This document shows, one piece after another, positions 12,831-22,357 of a stretch of 64,000 bases of DNA. The stretch comes from Capsaspora owczarzaki ATCC 30864 (Eukaryota > Opisthokonta > Filasterea): NCBI RefSeq assembly GCF_000151315.2, contig NW_011887307.1:686876-750875 (forward strand), written 5' to 3'. Made by a program: the position numbers and the translations under genes. Each line of letters starts with the position of its first letter. Position 1 is the stretch's first letter. The notes below the pieces were generated by a model. The model was not told the origin of the DNA and did not search any database. It saw nothing but the letters and a program-made list of their open reading frames with translations.

Positions 12831-13125
12831 GTGTCACCGCTTTCACACTTGAATCATAGTCAGCTCGACACAGAAGCGAAATACAAGCGAGATGGATGTA
12901 CGTGCCATAGGAATCATGTTGATGGAAGGCAACAGTGGGAAAACAGTCAAAATCTCCATCTTGGGTTGAAATTTCTTTTGTTGTGAAGAGGCGTTTGTGC
13001 ATTGAATGGGCGATTTGTCGCGATTGACAACCAATTCTGAGAACGCTGAGACCAGTCTGAGAACGCTCTGAGACCAGTCTGAGAACGCTCGAGTCACTCT
13101 TCCTTTTTTTTTTTTTTGTTTCAAG
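12715..13125. other. Divergent promoter region with poly(A) and tandem repeat
   Basis: Lies between the glycosyltransferase-like gene (minus) and the Tra2-like gene (plus). Contains an A-run of about 29 at 12784-12812, a short AAAAG array, and a three-unit tandem repeat (13037-13091). No gene seen. Confidence 0.6.
13037..13091. repeat. Three-unit tandem repeat upstream of the SR gene
   Basis: Units of the form TCTGAGAACGCT...GAGACCAG, about 20-22 bases each, repeat three times ending 35 bases before the start codon of the Tra2-like gene, followed by a T-run of 15. Position suggests promoter or 5'UTR. Confidence 0.85.
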
Positions 13126-15125
13126 ATGAGCTCACGATCCCCGTCGCCCGCCGCACGCAGTCGCTCGCGCTCGCCCGTTGCTGCCCGCTCCCGGTCCCGG
13201 TCCCGGTCCCGGTCCCGGTCTCCGTCTCGCTCGCCCGTCCGCAACGCTGGCGGCCGCCAGGGTGGTCGCGGTGGCAATGGCCGCAACCGCTCTGTTCTCC
13301 CTCCCCGCGCCACGCTGCACGTTCGCAACCTCACCTACGACGCCCGGTAAGCGCGCCGCCATCTCCTTCATCCCTTGCTCAATGGGTCTCCCCATAGAAT
13401 CCGCATTTGGGGGAATCGAGTGTGGCTGGGCTGCTGAATGCCCGTTGAATCGCGACGTTGCGATCTCGACTTTTGGCTTCCACTTGCTTCGTCCTGCTCT
13501 GCTGCTATGGGGCGGCGGGACTGCCTCGCGTTGTGTGACTTGTTCTTGGGTTGACTTACTTCTGTCTGAACGCTGCTTCTTTTGATGCCAGTCCCGACGA
13601 CATTCGTGAAATCTTTGCCAAGTGTGGCAACGTCAAGGACATCTACCTGCCTCGCGATTACTACTCGAACAAGCTCCGCGGCTTTGGCTATGTCGAATAT
13701 CGGCTAGATTGACAACAATGGATGGATGGATTTTGAAATGGATGTTGCTGCCGCGATGCGATGCGATGCGATGCAAAATGCTGCTGCCACAAAGGCCTTT
13801 TCGCCTCAAGTGGATGTGGTATCCCTTCTGCACCACCCTTCCTTCCCACCCCCAACCCTCAAGCAAGATTCGAGTTCGTCACGGGGACAAGACTCTCGAG
13901 ATTGAAGCGAGCAAGATCCCCTCCCCCTGTTTTGCAGAAGAGCGAGCGAGAGAGAGCGAGAACAAAAGAATGAAACAGAAGTGGATGTTGTCTCGAGCCA
14001 AGCGAGCTAGATGAACGTCAAGTACGTCAAGAGAAGAGCAACAACACAAAAGAGAGGCAATGACAAGCAGCAGCAAGGCCCAAGTCGAGGTGTTCTCTCC
14101 CTTTCCACTTTCTTGACGATCAAGTTTTTCTTTTCTTTTTTTCCTGGTTTCTCTCTTCCTTTCCTTTCCTGCAAGAAATCGCGGTCAGAGCCTTCACCAG
14201 CTTCAACCTTCTTGATGCAAGCAGTGTTGTTCAAGTCGGTGTCGGCTACAAGTCAATGTTGCGAGGGTTTCTAGGGCTGTGGTTCCCGTTCGAGACTGTT
14301 CATGATCGTACCAGCTCTCTCAAGTTTTATTTCAATCATTCGGTGTGCCTTTTTTGGGTATGCCGTTTTGGTACTTGTTTTTTTTTCTCCCCTGTGACTG
14401 TGGCTGTGAAGTGCATTCCTCAAGCAAGTGCAAGACACAAGTTTGACGCATCGGTTTCTTTCTGCCCTGCCCGCCCTCAATCACCACCATCCGCCATCTA
14501 CTTTTGCCCAAATTCATGACTGTCATGCCTTTTGCGATTCGTAATGCTGTTTGCACAAGTCGTCGACGATCAAGTCTTCGGTTATTCCCTTGACCCTGCC
14601 GCCTTGGCGTTATTTTGCGATTTGCCGCTCTCGTTTTGTGTTGTTGTTTCAATGTTGCCCAACCTCATTCCCATCAGCACGTTCGAAGATGTCGACACTG
14701 CCATCAGTGCCAAGGACAAGCTCCAGGGCTACGAACACAACGGCCGCCGTCTCGACCTCGACTTTGCCGAAGGCGAGCGCAAGACGTCGCGCACCATGGC
14801 CAGCAACGATCCGCGCGGCGGACGTCGTCGCGGACGTTCCCGGTCCCGCGATCGTCGTGGCCGCTCCCGCTCTCGTTCCCCAGTTCGCCGATATTCCCGT
14901 TCCCGCTCTCCAGTTCGTCGCCGTTCTCGCTCCCCTGTTCGCCGCCGTTCTCGCTCCCGCTCCCCTGTTCGCCGCCGTTCTCGCTCCCGCTCCCCTGTTC
15001 GCCGCCGTTCTCGCTCCCGCTCGCCCGACCGTTCAGCCCGTCGCCGCTCTCCCTCGCGCTCCCGATCCCGCTCGCGCTCGCCTGCACGTCGCCCAATGTC
15101 GCGATCCCCGTCCCCGGCGCGCTAA
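13126..15125 (+). CDS. Tra2-like SR splicing factor (RS-RRM-RS)
   Basis: Exons 13126-13346, 13592-13702 and 14678-15125 give 259 residues. The N-terminal RS region (about 1-45) has repeated SRSRSRS. The RRM (about 60-140) has RNP2-like LHVRNL and RNP1 RGFGYVEY, the second split by intron 2. The C terminus is a long RS domain built of SPVRRRSRSR repeats. The RS-RRM-RS order is that of transformer-2 proteins, which bind exonic enhancers and recruit the spliceosome in the nucleus. Frame continuity requires intron 2 (975 bases, by far the longest in the gene) to begin with GC (CG|GCTAGA) and end CATCAG. SR genes often autoregulate through alternative exons in such long introns; that is only suggested here. 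Alternative: an SRSF-type protein. Confidence 0.88.
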
Positions 15126-15333
15126 CATCAGATTCGTTTTTGAACGAGCTGCCGAGTCAATAGTGTCATGTTTCGATGCATCCTGTTGGCGGGATTGAAT
15201 ACACAGAGTAGACCAAGATACCATGCTTGATACAAAGCCTCCCCACCTAAAGTCATGTGATCAAACGTAGAATGGAAGATAGTCGTGAATAATGAACAGA
15301 ATGTATCCGTTACAAGCAAGATCACTGTGATTT

Positions 15334-17071
15334 CTAGAGAAAGTTGCTGGCTGTCGACTGACGCAGAGCTTGCTTCACGGAATGGACGGCATCCGCAGAC
15401 TACAATAAACGAGGGCAACAGTGAGCGCCCCAACAACAACAATAGATACACTCCATGTGTTCGAGAAACACAAACAAAAACAAAAAAAAAAGTATGGGAA
15501 AGATCACTTACAGGCATGTTTCGGTGAAATACTGGAGAGGTGGTCGAGGGACACAACACATCTAACAAGCGAGATGCAACCGTTGGCGCGGCAGTGCTGG
15601 AACAACTGCAGTACCACCGATGTTCCGCAAACAGCTGTCGCTGGAGCTCATGGACGCTCGATTGCTCGGCCATCCGAGGAAGCTTGGCGGGACGACTGGT
15701 GTCAACCTCAGAAGTGCGCTTGTTTGCGGCTTGCCCAGCGGGTGCCGGTGCTGCCGATTCCGAGCTCATCGCGGAAGCATCCGAAGCGTGATGCACATCT
15801 TTTGGCGGAACGTTCCAGAGACCGAATTGACGAAGACAGATATTGCAAGATAGCACTTGCTGTGTAGGCGCATGCTCGAGACGCGAGGCACTCCAGTTGC
15901 ACAAGGCCCACAGAGCCGCCTTTTCGATAGTCGAGCGTGCAATGCTTGGCTGTGCTAGGGCGTCTTGAACTCGTTGTACCAGCTGATTAAATGTTTCTAC
16001 ACGGCCTGAGACCTATCAATACAGAGCAAGTGATTATTTTAAGCACGATGAGAAGGATGAGAGGGTCATGGAACTCATGACGAAGCTGCTTTTTTTTCGA
16101 CTTGCCACTTCCGCACGATCTTCAGGAGAGACTGCTGGAAGATTTTCGCCAAGTCCAATCAACGACGTGCAACGCTCCAAGAAGGCTGCAAACGCAGTTG
16201 CGGGCGGTGATAGAACCACTTGCTTGAACGAGTCTGCGCTCGGTCCAAGAAGAGAGTTCAAAAACAACAAGTGAACTGGCTGCCCCTGTGTCGACGCAAA
16301 ACGATGACAACAGCACTCACCAGGGCAGCTGCTGTTCAACCACGGACAAAGATCCTTGTGGTTGAGCGAGAGTTGTGTGTGGACTTTTCGAATGGCGGTT
16401 TCACCTGAAAAGCAAGACAAAATGCAGAAATCAAGCGCCGTGTACATGTGTGAGATCAGAGCGATCGAATGCAACGCAGTTCGCTCAACCCTCAACACGT
16501 CCGTATGCGAGTGAGATTCTGAGAGTCTTGATGATGCGAAATTCTCATTTCTGAGCAAAAACAACAATCCCGCAAAAGCGAACGTACTCGGTGAATCTGA
16601 AAGCTGTGCGCTGAGCCTCGAATGACACGAGACACACTCGAGCATGTCCACATCGCAGTTGAACCAGCCATAGCGGGCACACTCGAGCGGCGCAAGAAGC
16701 GCGGGCTTGGCGCACCAGCGCGGGATGCTGCAGAAGGTGGCAAGCCGTTGCACATAGTCTGCGCGCTCCCATGGTCGGCACAATGCGCTTGGAATGACCA
16801 CAGTGCCAGCAGGGAGCGTGCGCACAGGGGCAGCGGGCACGGCAGCCAATGCGGCCAGCGCAGGGAACTGACCACGACCAGTCCGTCCACCAGCAGCAGC
16901 AGCAGCGCGTCCCACGCCAGGGCCAGCTGTGTCTTGCGCGCGAGTGCCCAGCGAGTCGAGCAAGTGCTTGATCTGCACTTTCAAGTCAAGAGGGGACGAG
17001 GCTGCCGACGGCGTGCGCCGTGCCGCCATCGGCGTCGTCGTCTCTACGCTGGTTGTCGGCTGTTCTGCCAT
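15334..17071 (-). CDS. ZC3HC1: ZC3HC1/NIPA-type C3HC zinc finger protein
   Basis: Five exons (16588-17071, 16321-16404, 16102-16275, 15512-16005, 15334-15399) close in phase to 433 residues. Residues about 85-160 match the C3HC (BIR-like) finger: CRPWERADYVQRLATF, AKPALLAPLECARYGWFNCD, MLECVSCHSRL, then after an intron LNHKDLCPW. The second half has the Rsm1-type finger (VLSCNICLRQFGLW ... AEHRWYCSC) separated by a disordered serine- and alanine-rich insert. In animals NIPA binds the nuclear basket through TPR and was also described as an F-box-like protein. The start is the ATG at 17071; an upstream ATG at 17143 would read through a G-run and is less likely. Exon 3's end uses GTCGAA as donor, a weak site supported only by phase. 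Confidence 0.87.
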
Positions 17072-17248
17072 CGCCCAATAATCTCGACTGGGGGGGGGGG
17101 GTTTGCGCTTTCTGAGATTTGAGCTGCTCTGTTGTCTTGTCATTGAGCATTGCAGTTCCCTATTTGATTTCCATCTTCCAAATCAAGAGGCACTCTTCAT
17201 TTTGTTTTTTTCCCCCCTGTTTTTCGTTGTTTCAAACCAAGCTGAACG
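17072..17248. promoter_or_regulatory. Head-to-head promoter of ZC3HC1 and SYCP2
   Basis: Only 177 bases separate the two start codons. It contains a G-run of about 11 (17091-17101) and a T-rich tract (17205-17235) on the SYCP2 side. No TATA box is evident. Shared promoter use is inferred from distance alone. Confidence 0.5.
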
Positions 17249-20200
17249 ATGCCGCGCTCTTCCGTCTCACAGGCGAGCGCCGCCACGACGACCGCGAGTT
17301 TCTCGCAGCACACCACGAAGGTACAGGCACAACGCCTCTCTGTTGATTTGCTGTCTCGAACGCACGCCGCGACAGGCGAGAGAGAGAGAGAGAGAGAGGG
17401 AAGAGAGAGCGGGGAGAGACAGAGAAGGGAAAGCGCGCCGAAAACGCTTTGTTTCAAATTCAGAAAACCCGCGAATCCAGCTGAACGCCAATTCGCTTTT
17501 TTGGTCGCTACGTTGCTTGTGCTTCACGAATCGTCACCTGTGCCTGACTCACAAACACACTTGACATGGTTGCACAATTGCCAGTTTGAACTGCTCTTCC
17601 GCCGCCTGGAGAGCGAGCCAGTCGATGCGATCTTTGTCGAATTGGCGCGTTTCGTGGCGTCTGCCTCGGCCGATACGCCGCTTGTGACCCCGAGCGGCGT
17701 CCGCACGCTTGGCAAGGACATCTCAGACGCCATTTCTGTGGTATGTATGCACGCATGGCGGGTCTGTTCCGCGGCGGTTGGATGTGCGTTCAAGCTCGTT
17801 GTTTCACTTTTCGCGGTTTTTTTTTCTTCTTTATTTTGCGTTTTGCCTCGCAATTGCTTTTTTTTTTGCTTTCCTAGGAGATCAATGCTCGCCGCTGGGA
17901 CTACCTCGGCCTTCTGCTCAAGTGCATTGGTCTTCTGCTGCAGAAGACAGAGCTGCAAGCGATGCTCGCGCCTTTGCTGATCGAGCAGGGGTTGCCGGAG
18001 CAACTTGAGTTCATTTTGAAGGGCTGCGTCCCGTCCCGACCTCCGTCCAGTGCTCGGAAGGCTGCGCAGCAACAACCACGCCTCTGCAACGAACCATTGC
18101 TGTTGGCTGCCGTCGAGTGCATGCAGGTTAGACTCGCTGCTCGTTGCAAATGTTAGTGATCCCCACTGCCATTCATTTTCACCTTTGCTTTTTGGTTTGC
18201 CTCTTTAGACCCTGGCAAGCCTGTCCGCTCATGGCAAGTCATCCTGTTCAACAGCCCAGTCGATGAACTCTTGCAAGAGTACTTGCCATTGTTCAATGTG
18301 CTGATTTTTCTTGTTCGAATGGTTTTGTGTTTCGAATCGTTTTGTTTGAGCAGGCAAAGTTGTCCTTGGCCAGCACGTCGTGCACGACCTGATGACAATC
18401 ACTCGAGACTATGCTCAACTTGCACTGTCTGTTCAATCCCTCTTTGAGGTAAACAACTCTTGAATTCACACTTGAGCGTGGCCGAGAAATCGGAGCTAAT
18501 TTCTTTTTTTTTTTTCTGAATGAACCGTCGTCCTGCAGATTGTCCGCTGCCTCAACACGCTGCTTAGCACCTGTCAGGAGAACATGGTGCTTTCTCGCAA
18601 CCACCCAGAGGGACCTGAGCTGATGTACGTTGTGGCGGGTTAAACACTATTGGAAACCGATTCGAGGCATCTGAGCACGTTTTGTTTTTTTTGGTTTTGG
18701 TTTTTGGCAGGAAGCGAGTGGCAGCGAACATCTCCAATGCCGGAGACTTTGAGTTCCAGCGCGCGCTTGTGGAGCTCTGCTTCCGTATCGGTCGTCCCGA
18801 CCGGCGCGACGAGTGGGGAGCCTTCCTCTTTGCCGATCGGCCGCTTGCCGTCCAGTTTGCGTCCATCGCCTCCAAGACCTTCTTGACGGTACGTACGATT
18901 GATAGATCATGAGTAAAACCAGTACCAAAAGCTGCGTTTCAAATTTTGGCTAATCTCGTAAATCTCTTTTCTGTTTGTGTTTCGTCCAGGATGCTCGCAC
19001 CTTTGTCAACAAGCTGAACGATCACATGGGTATCGCCCGCAGGTAAGACCATCAGATTCATGCCAAAACAGCAAATGCTCATCGGAATGCCGTGTGCAAC
19101 AGTGTCGATTCGTTCCAGTTTGTCGCCATCCAAGTGCAAGTGCAAACCGGGAACGACAAACCGCGCGTGCTCAGCTACAAGGACATGCCGTACTGGTTTG
19201 ATCTGAACATGGCCCCGCGCACACTGTCGTTCGACTGCCCGACTGAGGCCATTGCGGTAATGCTTGTGGAGCGCGCGGACAAGGAGCTGTGCGGCTGTTT
19301 CAATCTTTACTCAAAATTGTCTCGGTGAATAGGACTTGTTTGATTGCGATGAAGTGGCTACTGTGGCTTTTGACCAGATTGCCAAGTGGAGTGTCACCGG
19401 TACGTCATGAATGGGGATGGAAATGAGCGGCTTGGGCTGAATCTCCTCACTATTTTGAGCGTTTTGCGCCGTAACCACAGACACCACTCTGACGCTGCAG
19501 CTTCATGGCATCGGATCGCACGATCGTCTGACAGTCGGCTTTGAGCTGGAAAATACCACCGCAGGTGAGCTTTTTTGCTTTGCTTGACAAGGAGCTGTCG
19601 CAGCAAGCTCGAAACTCATTGTCTGGCTTGAACTTCTTGGCGACAGCCAACTCGCTGTGCCGCAGCTTGGGCACCTATCTCCGACCTCCTGGCGTCCACG
19701 ATGCCAAGCAACCGATTCGTGCATCAGTCTCCAAGCAGCCGATTCAGTGCAACATGAAGGTTTGTACTGAGGGAAACCAGCTTTTGATAAACACTTCCGT
19801 TTGGCTCACTCGACTCCATCGAACGCAGGACTTGCTGGAAGAGGCTGAGCTGCTTGCAATCCACAAAGCCGAGGCTCAAGCTCAGCAGCAGCCTCCACAG
19901 CAGGTAAGCAACGAACACCTCAGTCCGCGTCGGAGGCCGTCACTCACACAGCCGTTTGTTTCCAAAGTCCACGCAGTACGCAACTGGAGATGCCTCGGCG
20001 GCCAACAAGCCAATGAGATCGATGGATATTGACAGTGTCTCGGTCATTTCCGCGACCTCGGTTTTCCGCAAACCAGTGCCCAGCAACTCTGCTACACCTG
20101 CGATCAAGCGTGGAGCCTCGTCATCAGCCGTGTCTCGAGCGCGCGACAAGTCGCCGCCGGCGACTACCGGTAGCAAGGCTTCCGGTCGCCCCAAGCACAC

Positions 20201-22212
20201 TGCATTCGAGGTACAAAGTACCATTCGTTTTCGAATTTGCCGTCGAGGTCTGTATGTCTGACATCTTGTGTGGTGGCAGTTCGAAGACACTGGCGACAGA
20301 GAACCTGGCTCCAAGCGTGTCGACACTCCCGCGAGATCCAAACAACCTGCAGCCAAATCTACAAAGCAAGCGGCGCCAGACCTTTCCTCGGAGGCTGACA
20401 GCGAAGGCTCTGACATTGAGGCTGCAGCAAACCGCAACCGTAGAAATCCGTCCCGACGCGCCGCCGCCAAGAAGACCAAGGCCGCCCTTCGCAAGATGCG
20501 CGACTCGTTCTCGGACGCGAGTGACGGAGACGCCTCAAACGACTCCAGCGATGACGACGAGGAAGAAGAGCACACGACGCCTGTAAGTCACATTTTGATT
20601 TTGGAACTTTTCTGCTTGTGGGTTTTTTTGCGCTCCGTTTTTGCTCGAGAGGCTAACAGCTTGCACCTTAAACATTGCAGGCATCCGCAAAGCGCCTGGT
20701 TTCTCACACTCCAGCTGCGCGTCGCCTTGAGTTTGAGCCCACCCCAACACCCAAAAAGGTGTACGAATCAACTCGCCGTTCCCGCCATGATGAGCGCAAA
20801 GAAGAGAGCCTGAATGGCTCCGACGACGATGAAGAAGCCACCTACCGCTTTGCCACACTTCCAGCTCTGGCTCCGATCGAGGAAGATCGCAGCAAGGCCA
20901 AAACGGCACCGCGTCCCGCTTTCTCGTGGACTCCGATCACTCCTGCCAAGACGCCCACCAAGGCACTCCGTGCAGGCGGTCCCTCTATGACGGAAGGTAC
21001 TGAGAACTTGATGCGAGACTCCATGGTTGGTTGGCTGCGTGATTAACTCGGGTCCCTCTGGTTGCAGATCGTTCGGTACGTCACGAGCTGAAGCGCATGC
21101 GCGTGGCCGACACAACGGGGAGCGACGATGACGACCATCAGGTGCCCATTCTGAAAGCTGCCAATGCTGCACTCAAAGCGGGGGATAGGGCTCGTCGGGC
21201 AGGCACTGCTGCCGTTCCTGCAGCTCCGACCAGCAAAGGGGGCAAAAGTCCAGCTACTACCAGATCTACCACTGCTACCACCCATGCCCGCATCCAAGAA
21301 GATGTCACCGACGACGAGAACGACGTGGAAGCTGCGGAGCGGGAAGCCGCGTAAGTGCGCCAGTGTCTCTGTGTCGCTGTGTGTTGCGCAGCGAAACAAA
21401 CAAAAAAATGTTGATGTTTGTTTTACCAACAGGCGTGAGATGGATGAGCTCGTGTCCGCCCTCAACAGTAAGTCGTTGCAATCAGCAAACAATAGAGCTC
21501 TTCAGCGTGCTCACGTTGCTGCGCACAGCCACCATCCACAAGGCGGCGACAACGAAAAAGTCGCGGGCTCAGTCGCTGGCGCAACAGACCGTTGCTGCCA
21601 ATCAGAAAAAGCTGCTCAAGCTTTGGAAGGTCCAACGTGGCGAGCGGTACAGTTTTACAGCTTTTGTTTCTGTTGCAAACACCAAAGCTAGCAACTCACA
21701 ACGCCTCTGAACGCTGAAACCCGTAGCGCCAAGCTGAACGAAGAACTGCAAACCAAGTTCGCGCTACTTGTTGCTGCCAACCAAAAGGCTCAGGATAGCC
21801 TCGTGGTAAGGCGGCCACTTTTCAGTGGATCGAGTCGTGTGCACAAACCGCTCACTCGCGCTTGGTTCCAGGAGGCCATACAAGCCATGATGGACACCCA
21901 TCAGCAGTTTGTCGCTGCAACTCAAGGCGAGATCGCTGCATTGTTTGCAGCCAACACCTCGCTGTCGGATCAGCACGATCGTCAGACCACCGCCGCCCAT
22001 CTCGCCATGCAGAACGAGCTGACGAGCGTGCACAACCGCCTGATCAAGGAGACGGTAATGATTGCGCAACGAAGCGTTGACTCCATGTTGATACGGAGTG
22101 CCAGGAAAGAAACTCATCGTGTCGCCTGTCGTTGGTCACACCTCTGCAGCAATCGACTCAGATGGGCAACTTGCGCAAGTCTCTCGAGTCGATGATGAGC
22201 GCCCTCAGCTGA
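17249..22212 (+). CDS. SYCP2: Synaptonemal complex protein 2 (SYCP2) homologue
   Basis: Twenty-two exons give 1020 residues: 17249-17320, 17585-17740, 17878-18126, 18209-18233, 18354-18448, 18539-18624, 18711-18888, 18990-19042, 19103-19256, 19333-19399, 19481-19564, 19647-19759, 19829-19903, 19968-20210, 20280-20582, 20681-20996, 21068-21350, 21433-21467, 21496-21646, 21727-21805, 21872-22054, 22150-22212. The N-terminal 300 residues align with the SYCP2 ARM-like domain (ANISNAGDFEFQRALVELCF). The Spt16-like domain follows, with the diagnostic YWFDLNMAPRTLSFD (human EEFWIDFNLGSQTLSF). A long disordered acidic and basic linker then leads to a C-terminal coiled coil (AANQKKLLKLWKVQRGER). SYCP2 organises meiotic chromosome axes with HORMA proteins and SYCP3. 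Intron 4 is GC-AG (G|GCAAGT). An AATAAA lies at 22294. Confidence 0.85.
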
Positions 22213-22357
22213 AAGTCCGGCTGAATGTCTCTCCCCAACCTTCTCCCCCATTTCCCCTTCTTTTGAGTGCTACCCGAAAACAAACAAACCCCGAATAAAT
22301 TGCCTTGTAATAAAACAGAGCAAAAGATAAACACTGGGAACATCATCAGGCAAGTAT

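Noticed and set aside
16122-16316. Alternative reading of ZC3HC1 exon 3 (ASSLVVFELSSW...)
   Set aside because: It would follow from using the CACAG acceptor at 16286; the CCAG acceptor at 16276 keeps phase and gives the family-like LLFLNSLLGPSADSF.
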